Shown: positions 54,270 to 61,772 of the stretch, piece by piece
Numbering within the stretch: position 1 is the first letter of the stretch
Layout: each line of letters opens with the position of its first letter
From: an uncultured Bryobacteraceae bacterium
Lineage (GTDB): Bacteria > Acidobacteriota > Terriglobia > Bryobacterales > Bryobacteraceae
DNA length: 64,000 nt
Assembly (NCBI GenBank): GCA_937924525.1
Contig: CALDSU010000012.1
Location: forward strand, 55,390 to 119,389
Direction: 5' to 3'
The notes under the pieces: model-generated
The model's database searches: none
The model's input: the letters and a program-made list of their open reading frames with translations, nothing else
Told to the model about the DNA's origin: nothing
Program-made: the position numbers and the translations under genes

Positions 54270-54313
54270 GGCGCGGCGTATTCCGCCATTGTATGCCGGA
54301 CCGCAGCCCCGCG

Positions 54314-54338
54314 TGGGGCAAGTCTTCGACTTGCCCCA
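54314..54338 (-). repeat. Perfect 11-bp-stem palindromic hairpin
   Basis: The arms are TGGGGCAAGTC (54314-54324) and GACTTGCCCCA (54328-54338) around a TTC loop. The element lies between the end of the Gfo/Idh/MocA gene and the start of PSD1, both on the minus strand. It could be a terminator for the upstream gene. It also resembles dispersed intergenic hairpins seen in this kind of genome. No T-run follows in either direction. Confidence 0.5.
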
Positions 54339-54367
54339 TAGCAAACAGCAGACCGGCGCGCCGCGCC

Positions 54368-55603
54368 TCAGCGCAGACGCACGCCGGGACGCTCCCCGTA
54401 CTCGATCACCGCTTCGCGACCTCCGTTGAGCACCGACATCCGGCCAGCCTCTACCACCAGTTCGTTGTACGCCGAATTTGCCGGCGTCGCCATCACCCCC
54501 GCCTTGTCGATCGCCTCCAGGACTTCCTGACGCCGGGCGGGTTCCGCCATCTCCACCTCGATGGCCTTCTTCACAATGAACTCGATCGAACGGTAGCCGT
54601 ACCCCACCGGCTGCAAACCTGGCCCCCCGACGTCCACATATTGGAAGTAGTCCGGGCTGGGTTCGGCGAAAATCGTCGCGCCCGGCTCATGGCCTTTGCG
54701 CGTGTAGCAGTAGCGCAAGCCGCGGTACTGGTCGGAATGCTCCAGCCAGGCGCCCACATTGTTGCCGCGGCAATACATGGTCAGGCTTTGCGTGTTCGTG
54801 CCCGGCGCCTCGTCCGGGAAGCCCAGCGCGTTCTGCACGTTTAGACAGGCGCCGTTCGACCAGATGACGCGCGCGTCCGTCCACAGAAATCCTTCGTTGC
54901 CGTTCGGGTACTGGTCGATAATGCCGTACACGCTCACGCGCACCGGCAGCAGCCCCGTAATGAAGTGGACCAAATCGACGTAGTGGCAGCCGACATAGGT
55001 AAACGCATCGGAGTTCTCGGTGGTGCACCAGTTCTGGAAGTTGGAGTGGCGGTAATACCACTTCTCGAGCAGACAGGCCGTGCCCAGCATGAACTCCCCG
55101 AACAGCCCCGCCTGGTAACGGCGGCGCGCCATCAGGCTGCGGTCGTCGAAGCGCTTGTGGTACTCGATGCCTACCACCAGGCCGCGCGCCTTGGCCTCCC
55201 GCTCGATCTCCACGGCCTGAGAGTGTTCGAGCACCAGCGGCTTGACCACCAGCACGTGCTGGTCGTGCCGCAACGCGCACATCACAACTTCGTAATGCAA
55301 CTGGTCGGGCACCGCCACGGCGACGATCTGGCGGGGTTTCATGCCGGCGATGACCCGCTTGTAAAGCTCCGGATCCGCTTCGCCCGTCTCCGCCGCTTCC
55401 GGCACGGCGCGGAAGTGCTGGCCGGGGAACGCGCGCGCCCAGATTTCGGCGCGCCGCAACTCCCACAGGATTTGCGGCCGCAGCGCGGTTACGGTGATTT
55501 CGCCAATCACGCCGTTCCGCTGCATCTGAAAAAGCGAGGGAAGGATCTGGTCGTGGGTGATCATTCCGCCGCCGACGATGGTGACTTCTGGTTGATAGGA
55601 CAT
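54368..55603 (-). CDS. Gfo/Idh/MocA family oxidoreductase (long form)
   Basis: This 411-residue protein begins MSYQPEVTIVGGGMITHDQILPSLFQ, the Rossmann motif. It lacks the canonical EKP, which reads VVKPLVLE here, and keeps a later YHKRFDD motif. The C-terminal half (YVGCHYVDLVHFITGLLPVRV and following) is the usual alpha/beta substrate domain. Proteins of this length in Acidobacteriota are often linked to sugar-acid use. The substrate is unknown. No signal peptide. The gene is divergent from the DUF302 gene. Confidence 0.82.
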   Translation of the reverse strand: MSYQPEVTIVGGGMITHDQILPSLFQMQRNGVIGEITVTALRPQILWELRRAEIWARAFPGQHFRAVPEAAETGEADPELYKRVIAGMKPRQIVAVAVPDQLHYEVVMCALRHDQHVLVVKPLVLEHSQAVEIEREAKARGLVVGIEYHKRFDDRSLMARRRYQAGLFGEFMLGTACLLEKWYYRHSNFQNWCTTENSDAFTYVGCHYVDLVHFITGLLPVRVSVYGIIDQYPNGNEGFLWTDARVIWSNGACLNVQNALGFPDEAPGTNTQSLTMYCRGNNVGAWLEHSDQYRGLRYCYTRKGHEPGATIFAEPSPDYFQYVDVGGPGLQPVGYGYRSIEFIVKKAIEVEMAEPARRQEVLEAIDKAGVMATPANSAYNELVVEAGRMSVLNGGREAVIEYGERPGVRLR

Positions 55604-55707
55604 GAGCTTGCCTGCCCCTGCTATGGTAATCCGGCCCGCGCGTCCCGCGCGACTCGCCGCCTTCCGCTGGCGGCTGCGCTCGCCGAGAATTACTACTGAG
55701 GAAACCG

Positions 55708-56088
55708 ATGCTCTTCGAAATGGCTACCACGAAGTCCCTGGAAGCGATTGACCAGGATCTCCGCGCCGCCGCCGCCCGCCATCAGTTCGGCGTGATCGCG
55801 GTCCACGACCTGCAGCAGACGATGCGCAACAAGGGCGTCGATCTGAACATGGCGTGCCTGATCTACGAGGTGTGCCAGCCCCAGAAGGCGAAGGCGGTGC
55901 TCGAGCGGAACGGGGCCATCTCCACCGCGCTGCCGTGCCGGATCTCGGTGTACGGCGCCGCGGGCGGATATCGTCTTGCCACCCTGTTGCCCACGGCGCT
56001 CCTCCGCATGTTCCCCACCCCCGATGTCGAACAGGAAGCGAAGGAAGTCGAGGATGTAGTTACCGCGATGATTCGCGAGGCGGTTTGA
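55708..56088 (+). CDS. DUF302 family protein
   Basis: This 126-residue small cytosolic protein has the DUF302 pattern: SLEAIDQDLRAAAARHQFGVIAVHDLQQTMRNKGVDLN, then MACLIYEVCQPQKAKAVLERNGAISTALPCRISVYGAAGG. Cys48 and the C-Q-P motif are conserved in the family; these proteins often sit by metal or copper genes, and the function is unknown. It starts at the ATG 55708, 104 bases from the divergent Gfo/Idh/MocA gene, and lies in the direction opposite to the small metal-protein genes. No partner in a clear operon. Confidence 0.85.
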   Translation: MLFEMATTKSLEAIDQDLRAAAARHQFGVIAVHDLQQTMRNKGVDLNMACLIYEVCQPQKAKAVLERNGAISTALPCRISVYGAAGGYRLATLLPTALLRMFPTPDVEQEAKEVEDVVTAMIREAV

Positions 56089-56173
56089 GAGACCCGGGCG
56101 GCCCCGGCGAACGCGACTGCTCCAGTTGCTGGCTTTCCTGGCGGCGCGTCCCGGCGTCGCACACGTTGGACAT

Positions 56174-56284
56174 TCAGGTGGGCACGCCGATGCTTGGCAG
56201 CACCCAGCGCATGATAACGAAATAAGCGGCGAGAAACAGAACGGGAACAGCCCATTCAGGTAATTCGCGCAACAACGAGCTCAT
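56174..56284 (-). CDS. Small single-pass membrane protein (36 residues)
   Basis: The ATG at 56284 begins a 36-residue protein, MSSLLRELPEWAVPVLFLAA followed by YFVIMRWVLPSIGVPT, which is almost wholly one transmembrane helix with a Pro-containing start. A larger frame exists but this start matches the membrane segment. It is 44 bases downstream of the exported 135-residue protein gene on the same strand and so probably belongs to the sigma-54-driven unit. Similar short proteins sit next to Cys-rich metal proteins in some genomes, from memory, but I cannot name a family. Confidence 0.55.
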   Translation of the reverse strand: MSSLLRELPEWAVPVLFLAAYFVIMRWVLPSIGVPT

Positions 56285-56328
56285 CAATGAAAGGGATGCG
56301 GAGATCGCAGGCCAGGTAACAGAGTCTT

Positions 56329-56736
56329 TCAACGGCCTCCGCGCCGGTGGCCGGGTGGCCCCCCGTGATGACGCCATTTCGGGACGCAGGTGTGTTCGTC
56401 GCGCAGTTCGAGCCGAACCTTGCGCGCGGGGATCGCCAGCCGGATGGCCAGAATCGCGTCTCCGCTGCGGATCCCTTCCACCAGGACTTCCTCGCCGGCG
56501 GCAGGATTAAAGTTCTGCTCCATTAAATACCGCATGGAACCGAGCAGCACCCGCTCGACGCCCTTCTCTCCACGCACTTCCAGCGACGGCGTGCCGGCCC
56601 CGGGCGTCAGCACGACTTTTTCAATGGTCCCCTGAAGGCGGAGAACTTGCTCTCCGCACCCGGCGCGGCGCTCCTGCTGGACTGCCCAACCGGGCATCGT
56701 CAAGGCCACCGCGACCAGGAATCCACGCCACGCCAC
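56329..56736 (-). CDS. Small exported protein, His-rich C-terminus
   Basis: This 135-residue protein has a short N-terminal signal (MAWRGFLVAVALTMPGWA). Its body is beta-rich, with two cysteines (residues 27 and 118) and a final Arg/Gly/His/Pro tail containing KWRHHGGPPGHRRGG, a possible metal-binding sequence. I do not recognise the family. It lies between the Cys-rich peptide gene and the 36-residue membrane protein, on the same strand, gaps of 38 and 44 bases. It may be part of a metal- or envelope-stress response unit. Confidence 0.6.
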   Translation of the reverse strand: MAWRGFLVAVALTMPGWAVQQERRAGCGEQVLRLQGTIEKVVLTPGAGTPSLEVRGEKGVERVLLGSMRYLMEQNFNPAAGEEVLVEGIRSGDAILAIRLAIPARKVRLELRDEHTCVPKWRHHGGPPGHRRGGR

Positions 56737-56774
56737 CTTTGACCTCCCTTCGCCCCGCGAGCCGGACCGCCCGC

Positions 56775-56996
56775 TTATTGCTTGGGCGCGGCAGACTCGG
56801 ATTTCGTCTCCGCATCCTGTCCGCTTTTGGCCCTCTTACAGCACCCGCCGCCATTTCCTTCCGCCATCTTTGCGCACTTTTCGCACTTAGCCGTATCCCT
56901 GCCCTTGCCGCAACCTTTGGCGCCGTGGCCTCCATGAGCAAACGCCGGGACCGTCAACGCCAGCGTCATGAGCGCGGTTAGAATCCAGTGTCTCAT
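56775..56996 (-). CDS. Exported Cys/His-rich small protein, metal-binding candidate
   Basis: This is a 73-residue protein from the ATG at 56996. The signal MRHWILTALMTLALTVPAFA is probably cleaved after AFA, leaving HGGHGAKGCGKGRDTAKCEK as the mature start. The mature 53 residues carry Cys29, Cys38, Cys41, Cys52 and Cys53 plus His21 and His24, with Lys/Gly-rich spacing. This is the composition of a small periplasmic metal-binding protein. A near-consensus sigma-54 promoter is 26-41 bases upstream. By position it resembles ZraP, which is divergent from zraSR, but the sequence itself is not ZraP-like. The longer frame upstream lacks similarity. Confidence 0.6.
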   Translation of the reverse strand: MRHWILTALMTLALTVPAFAHGGHGAKGCGKGRDTAKCEKCAKMAEGNGGGCCKRAKSGQDAETKSESAAPKQ

Positions 56997-57021
56997 CAGC
57001 GAACTCTCCGGGAATCCAGCT

Positions 57022-57037
57022 TGCAACTCGATCGCCA
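57022..57037 (-). promoter_or_regulatory. Sigma-54 promoter (minus strand) for the Cys/His-rich unit
   Basis: On the minus strand the sequence is TGGCGATCGAGTTGCA, that is TGG-N8-TTGCA with the exact spacing of the -24/-12 elements (consensus TGGCAC-N5-TTGCA, GG and GC dinucleotides 10 bases apart). The start point would be about 57011, 15 bases before the ATG at 56996, and GGAGAG serves as the ribosome site. Confidence 0.65.
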
Positions 57038-57181
57038 GCCTTCCTCGCCTTGCCGGGAGGACACCTGATCGGCCCGTGGTCCGGGCGGAGAAGTCGCGGC
57101 GCGCCATATGCATAGACCCGTCCGCCAACCCCCCGGCGAAACTCCCGACGCCGGCCGCACCCCGTCGGCCTGGGGTCTAAT

Positions 57182-57219
57182 GTGCAAAAGTCGCACCGCG
57201 GGATTGGGTGCCCTGCACC
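57182..57219. promoter_or_regulatory. Candidate NtrC-type activator (UAS) sites between divergent sigma-54 promoters
   Basis: Two inverted repeats are visible: GTGC-N7-GCAC at 57182-57196 and the perfect GGTGC-CCT-GCACC at 57207-57219. They lie 60-100 bases upstream of the -12 element of the plus-strand promoter, the usual range for enhancer-binding proteins. This is a sequence pattern only. The rest of the 307-base divergent region 56997-57303 shows nothing else I can identify. Confidence 0.45.
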
Positions 57220-57268
57220 ACTTGCAGACGACTCGAAACGCCGCAGCGTCCCGTCAGCCGGGATGGTA

Positions 57269-57284
57269 TGGTGAGGCAATTGCA
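57269..57284 (+). promoter_or_regulatory. Sigma-54 promoter (plus strand) for the histidine kinase/regulator operon
   Basis: TGGTGAGGCAATTGCA has TGG and TTGCA with the standard sigma-54 spacing. Transcription would start near 57295, only about 9 bases before the kinase ATG at 57304, so the leader is very short and the kinase start is the least certain part. The divergent twin promoter strengthens the case. Confidence 0.55.
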
Positions 57285-57303
57285 CAGAAGGCGTGGGACC
57301 GGC

Positions 57304-58524
57304 ATGTCTCCCGGAGCGCGATTCCGTCTCCTCCTCGGCGCCAGCGCCCTCGCGCTGACCGGCATCCTGCTGGCGACCTCCGCCGGAACCTTTCGCGCGC
57401 TGGATGACCAGCGGGCCGTCTACCTGCGCAGCCGCGCCGGGCACCTGGCGGGCTTGCTGGAGACGCTTCCCCTCGATTGGAGTTCTCCGCGTCTGGCCGA
57501 AGAACTCGCCGACGAGGAACCCGGACTGGTCGATCTCACCATCATCGCCCCGGGCGCGCCCGCCGCCCAAGACCCTCGGCTGCTTCCCCTCTGGACCGGG
57601 CAGCGGCTCTACCTGACCGAAGAACTCGAGGCCGCCGGCGAAAAGCTGCTCCGGACCTGGGTTCCCTTCCACGCCGCCGGGCGGACCCTCATCGCCAGAA
57701 TCGACCTCGCCGCGGCGTCGGCGGACTTTCTGTTGACCTCCGCCAGACGCAACCTCTGGGTCTCGCTGGCCGGGGGCGCCGCGCTGATCCTGCTGGCGAT
57801 CGCCTTGCTTTGGACAACGCACCGCATGGGGCAAATGCAGCAGCGTCATCTCGAGATGGAGCACCTGGCCCAGATCGGCAAGATGTCCGCCGTCCTCGCC
57901 CATGAAATCCGCAACCCGCTCGGCGCCATCAAGGGATTTGCGCAACTGCTGGCGGAGAACGCGCCCGCCGAGCAACGCGCTTTGCTCGAGCCCATCCTCG
58001 GGGAGACCTCCCGTCTGGAAACGCTGGTGAATGAACTGCTGCAATACGGCCGCCCGCCGCAGCCTCAGCCGCGGGAGGTGCGCTGGGCGGAGATCGTGCG
58101 GCCTCTGGCCGACCACGCTTCCGCGTCGCCCGTCCGCTTCTCGGCCAACGGCGCGGACTTCGCCTTGCGCACCGATCCGCACCTTCTGCACGAGGCGCTC
58201 CTCAATCTGCTGCGCAACGCCATCGAAGCGGTCTCCGGCGATCCGGCGGGCGAGGTGCGCCTGGACGCCGCCGCCGAGCCCGGCAACGGCGCGGTCATTC
58301 GCCTGTCCGACAACGGCCCCGGCATCCCGCCCGAAGTCCGCGCGCGCCTGTTTGACCCCTTCGTCACCACCAAGGCTGCCGGCGCCGGCCTGGGACTGCC
58401 CATCAGCCGCAAACTGGTGCGTGCGCTGGGCGGCGAACTCGAACTGCAACCCGCCCAGCCCCGCGGAACCGTGGCCATCCTCCGCTTCCCGCGCCATGCT
58501 CTTGTCCGCCCCCGAGAACTCTGA
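57304..58524 (+). CDS. Membrane sensor histidine kinase (ZraS/NtrB-like)
   Basis: This 406-residue sensor has two transmembrane segments (about 8-28 and 151-175) flanking a periplasmic domain of about 120 residues without cysteines. HisKA has His200 in IGKMSAVLAHEIRNPLGAI, the ATPase motifs NLLRNAIEAV, DNGPGIP and GLGLPISRKLV are present, and there is no receiver domain. The architecture is like ZraS and other partners of NtrC-type regulators. It overlaps the regulator gene by one base (TGATG) and is preceded by a sigma-54 promoter, so the pair is likely autoregulated. The signal sensed cannot be read from sequence. Confidence 0.88.
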   Translation: MSPGARFRLLLGASALALTGILLATSAGTFRALDDQRAVYLRSRAGHLAGLLETLPLDWSSPRLAEELADEEPGLVDLTIIAPGAPAAQDPRLLPLWTGQRLYLTEELEAAGEKLLRTWVPFHAAGRTLIARIDLAAASADFLLTSARRNLWVSLAGGAALILLAIALLWTTHRMGQMQQRHLEMEHLAQIGKMSAVLAHEIRNPLGAIKGFAQLLAENAPAEQRALLEPILGETSRLETLVNELLQYGRPPQPQPREVRWAEIVRPLADHASASPVRFSANGADFALRTDPHLLHEALLNLLRNAIEAVSGDPAGEVRLDAAAEPGNGAVIRLSDNGPGIPPEVRARLFDPFVTTKAAGAGLGLPISRKLVRALGGELELQPAQPRGTVAILRFPRHALVRPREL

Positions 58525-59852
58525 TGGAAACGATTCTGGTCATTGACGACGACCCCGGCTTCCGCAAGCTGCTCACCGCGATTCTGGCCGGCGAAGGCTA
58601 CGCGGTGACGCCGGCCGACAGCGTCTCCGCCGCGCGCGCGGCTCTCGACCGCAAGCAGTTCCACCTGGTGATCGCCGACCTGCGCCTGCCCGACGGCGAC
58701 GGGCTCGCCGTGCTCCGCGCCGTGAAGGAACAGTCCGCCGAGACGCCCGTGCTGCTGATTACCGCCTACGGAACGGTCGCCTCCGCCGTCGAAGCGATGA
58801 AGGCGGGCGCCGCCGATTACCTCGGCAAACCCCTCGCCAGCCCCGACGAACTCCGCCTCACCGTGCGCCGCGCCCTCGAGCATGCCCGCGCCCTCCGCGA
58901 ACGCGACCTGATCCGCGAACAGGAGCAGTCCCGCTTCGGCTGCGACCGGATCGTCGCCACCGACCCGCGGATGCTCCGCGTCCTGGAACTGGCGCACAAG
59001 GTGGCGCCCACGCCCGCCACCGTGCTGATCACCGGCGAAAGCGGCGTCGGCAAGGAACTGGTGGCGCGCTGCATCCACCAGCACAGCCCCCGCGCCGGCC
59101 GCGTCTTCGTGCCCGTGAACTGCGCCGCCCTCTCGCCCACCCTCATCGAAAGCGAACTGTTCGGACACGAGCGCGGCGCCTTCACCGGCGCCACCGCGCA
59201 GCACGCCGGCCGCTTCGAGCGCGCCCACGGCGGCGCCCTCTTCCTTGACGAGATCGGCGAACTCGACGGCGCCCTCCAGGCTAAACTGCTTCGCGTGCTC
59301 CAGGACCAGACGTTCGAACGCGTCGGCGGCTCGCGCGAAATCACCGTGGACGTCCGCGTCATCGCCGCCACCAATCGCGATCTGGCCCAACTGGTGGCCG
59401 AGCGCAAGTTCCGCGAGGACCTCTACTACCGCCTCAGCCTGTTTCCCATCGAGGTGCCGCCCCTGCGCGAGCGCGGCGGCGAGATTGTCCCCCTGGCCCG
59501 CTTCTTCCTCCAACGCGCCGCCGCCCGCCTCAACAAGCCGCAGGTGCGGCTGACCGAGGCGGCCGAGACCGTGCTGGCTTCCTACGCCTGGCCGGGCAAC
59601 GTCCGCGAACTCGAGAACCTCATGGAGCGCATGGCCATCCTCTGCGACGGCGAGGTGGAGCCGGACGATCTGCCCATCACCGCCGCGGGCCCGTCCCGCC
59701 CCGTCCTATTCAAAGACATCGAACGGAAAGCCATCGAGGACGCCCTCGCCGCCAATCAAGGCAACCGCGCCCGCACCGCCCGGCAATTGGGCATCAGCCT
59801 CCGCACCCTCCAATACCGCCTCAAAGAGTACGGACTCACCCAGCGCGATTAA
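58524..59852 (+). CDS. NtrC-family sigma-54 response regulator (ZraR-like)
   Basis: This 442-residue regulator has a receiver domain (D9/D10, phosphorylated Asp52, K102), an AAA+ sigma-54-interaction domain and a C-terminal Fis-type HTH. The AAA+ domain has Walker A GESGVGKELVAR and the GAFTGA loop in HERGAFTGATAQH that contacts sigma-54. Arginine-finger-type segments are at NRDLAQLVAERKFREDLYYRL, and the HTH is NRARTARQLGISLRTLQYRLKEYG. It is activated by the kinase gene that overlaps it by one base. The targets should be both sigma-54 promoters in the divergent region upstream and perhaps others. Confidence 0.95.
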   Translation: METILVIDDDPGFRKLLTAILAGEGYAVTPADSVSAARAALDRKQFHLVIADLRLPDGDGLAVLRAVKEQSAETPVLLITAYGTVASAVEAMKAGAADYLGKPLASPDELRLTVRRALEHARALRERDLIREQEQSRFGCDRIVATDPRMLRVLELAHKVAPTPATVLITGESGVGKELVARCIHQHSPRAGRVFVPVNCAALSPTLIESELFGHERGAFTGATAQHAGRFERAHGGALFLDEIGELDGALQAKLLRVLQDQTFERVGGSREITVDVRVIAATNRDLAQLVAERKFREDLYYRLSLFPIEVPPLRERGGEIVPLARFFLQRAAARLNKPQVRLTEAAETVLASYAWPGNVRELENLMERMAILCDGEVEPDDLPITAAGPSRPVLFKDIERKAIEDALAANQGNRARTARQLGISLRTLQYRLKEYGLTQRD

Positions 59853-59945
59853 AAAAACCGGGGACAGACACCCTTTTTCGCCCATCCATCCGTTGCCTTC
59901 CCCACATCCGCCGACGCGAAAAAGGCTGTCTGTCCCTGGTTTTTT
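59852..59945. repeat. 29-bp-arm inverted repeat (REP/MITE-like palindrome)
   Basis: The left arm (59852-59880) and right arm (59917-59945) are reverse complements with two mismatches over 29 bases, separated by 36 bases. The arms begin with a poly-A run and contain GGGGACAGACACCC on the left and TGTCTGTCCC on the right. From memory this phrase is a common dispersed palindrome in bacterial genomes associated with REP-type elements. It lies between the regulator stop and the CARF/HEPN gene stop, two convergent genes, and could also act as a bidirectional terminator, with a T-run at each end. Confidence 0.75.
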
Positions 59946-60015
59946 CCCACTCCCCCGGCGCTGTGACCCGCCGGGAACAGGCAATCGGCAAGCGGGCGCC
60001 TCACGTCGGCTGGTC

Positions 60016-61338
60016 TCACGGAGCGAACGGGAAACGAGCCGCTTCGATCGTCCATTCCTCCAGGTCCGGGTCCTTTCGCAGCAGATCCCGCAAACCTTGC
60101 AGCAACCGGCGCAGCTCCTCGTGATGAGCCTCCGTGTTGGAGGCGAACCCGTGGTTCAGAATACTCAGGTTGCGCCAGGTCGTGACGTCCATTCCCAACC
60201 GCTCCTTCGGATTGGAGAGCGCTTCGCCCATCGGATCCTTGAGGCGCTTCAGCAGGCTGGCCACATGTTCTCGTCCCAGGGTCAGTTTGCCTTGCAGGCG
60301 TGAGGCGACAGAATTCCCCTTCCGTTTCTTATACTCCAGCCATTCCTTCACGCCCGGATGAGTCGGGTCCACCGCCTCCGAGTCCAGCCCGTGCGTGAAC
60401 AGACGCGCCTGGCCGGCGGATTCCAGCACGCGGTACGCCCGCTGCAGCGCGTCTTCCGGCTGGCCCCAGCGCAGCCGTCGCTCCGCGTTGGCCAGTAAGT
60501 CCACCGCCAAGCATCGGGAATGCCGCGCCTTCTCGGGAAAATCCGTGGGCAGTCCCTGCGCCAGAAGCTCCAGCAAGGCTTGGTTCTTCTGGCTTGGCAA
60601 GAAGCTCGACCATTCGGTGGGGATTGCCAGGTCCTTCAACTCCGCCAGCCGCCTCGCCGCGCTTGCGTAAAAGAACCGGTCCCAGTCTCCCCAGAAAGCC
60701 GCGAACCAGGCGGCCGCCGCCGCCGCCGGCCTTGCCGCTTCGGGAAACGCCGCCAGCGCATCGGCACGCCAGCCGGGAAACAGGTTGGCCGCCGCCGCAA
60801 ATTGCCCGTTGGCGATCAGCGACAGGGCCCGTTGTAACTGCGCGCGCACCGTCGCCAAGGCCGGCTGTACTTGCCGCATCCGCTCCGTTCCGGCCTGCAC
60901 CATGCCGCGCGGATCCTGCTGCCGCACGCCGTCTACATAACGCAACCAACCGACTCCGCGGCTGACCCCCGCCAGCATCGCCGCCGCGCTCATCGACTTG
61001 GTCCCGCGCGTGAAATCCACCACAATCGACTCCGGCGGATGCCCCTGGCCAATCACCTCCGCCAGCACCCCGTCCATCCACGCGAAACAGCGGTCCGGGT
61101 CGTATTCGTCGCCGTCCTGCGGGATGGGCCGGATTTCGATGGCCCGGTCCGGTAAGCGCTGCCGGATGGTTTCCGCGTACGCGGCGGTCGCCGGCGATGG
61201 CACCAGGATCACCCTCCCGTGCGGCCCGGCCTCGATCGACTTGGCCAATGGCGTTAAGAGGGTTTCTTCCAGCCGGTTCCTGTCCCCCGTTCCTACCGTC
61301 AGCAGCAAGACGGCCCGCGAATCTGCGCCTTCGTTCAT
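60016..61338 (-). CDS. CRISPR-associated CARF-HEPN protein (Cas02710-like)
   Basis: This 440-residue protein has an N-terminal CARF-like Rossmann domain: LLLTVGTGDRNRLEETLLTPL is the typical start and VVDFTRGTKSMSAAAMLAG the later conserved block. The helical middle domain ends in a HEPN-type motif, R389-N-x5-H396 in TWRNLSILNHGF, the Rx4-6H signature of HEPN ribonucleases. This matches the TIGR02710/Csx1/Csm6-like group that binds cyclic oligoadenylate made by Cas10 and then cleaves RNA. No Cas10 gene lies in the window; the activator source is therefore unknown. It overlaps the preceding cas2' gene by 4 bases and is the last gene of the five-gene operon. The assignment is from motifs and context. 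Confidence 0.78.
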   Translation of the reverse strand: MNEGADSRAVLLLTVGTGDRNRLEETLLTPLAKSIEAGPHGRVILVPSPATAAYAETIRQRLPDRAIEIRPIPQDGDEYDPDRCFAWMDGVLAEVIGQGHPPESIVVDFTRGTKSMSAAAMLAGVSRGVGWLRYVDGVRQQDPRGMVQAGTERMRQVQPALATVRAQLQRALSLIANGQFAAAANLFPGWRADALAAFPEAARPAAAAAAWFAAFWGDWDRFFYASAARRLAELKDLAIPTEWSSFLPSQKNQALLELLAQGLPTDFPEKARHSRCLAVDLLANAERRLRWGQPEDALQRAYRVLESAGQARLFTHGLDSEAVDPTHPGVKEWLEYKKRKGNSVASRLQGKLTLGREHVASLLKRLKDPMGEALSNPKERLGMDVTTWRNLSILNHGFASNTEAHHEELRRLLQGLRDLLRKDPDLEEWTIEAARFPFAP

Positions 61339-61772
61339 TCCTTGTCCTCGTGGCCGCCTTCGAAGGCGGGGAAATTTTCCTCCTCAGCCATTCTCGCCGA
61401 AGAGGCGCTCCCGCGCCACGCCCGCGTTTCCTCCGGCGGCCCCCCGGTTTGCCCGGCCAGCCGCGTGCGCCACAGGTCCATCAGCCGCCGGTCCGTCAGG
61501 AATACCCCGTCCGGTGTCCACTGTTCTCCCAAGGTCAGCGCGTAACATCTCCGGGGCAGAGGATAGATCCGCACATCGTCCTCGCGCGCGTCGATCCGCT
61601 CCCGCACCCCGGCGGCGGCCGCCGTCACCTGAAACGGCGTGAATACCCCCGCGAAGACCGAATACTGGAGCGCCATGGCATGCTTCACCAGGAACCGGTG
61701 CACCCGCACCAGCCGCTTGGGGTCGGCGATGTCGTAGGCGATCAGATACGCTCGCGCTTCATGCGTGGCCAC
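61335..61772 (-). CDS. Second Cas2-like protein (Cas2'), extended C-terminus
   Basis: This 145-residue protein starts MATHEARAYLIAYDIADPKRLVRVHRFL, with the Cas2 ferredoxin-fold pattern YDI-x-DPKR and the candidate metal-binding Asp14. The Cas2 core (~90-100 residues) includes MALQYSVFAGVFTPFQV and DVRIYPLP. It then has a tail of ~45 residues that is acidic (EEENFPAFEGGHEDKE). The tail is not in standard Cas2. It overlaps cas1' by 14 bases and the CARF gene by 4, so it is tightly coupled. It is distinct from the shorter Cas2 at the other end of the operon, which makes this a paralogue. Confidence 0.82.
   Translation of the reverse strand: MATHEARAYLIAYDIADPKRLVRVHRFLVKHAMALQYSVFAGVFTPFQVTAAAAGVRERIDAREDDVRIYPLPRRCYALTLGEQWTPDGVFLTDRRLMDLWRTRLAGQTGGPPEETRAWRGSASSARMAEEENFPAFEGGHEDKE

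Noticed and set aside
57010..57025. A plus-strand sigma-54-like sequence (GGGAATCCAGCTTGCA)
   Set aside because: Poor match at the -24 element and no plus-strand gene starts nearby; the minus-strand site at 57022-57037 fits much better.
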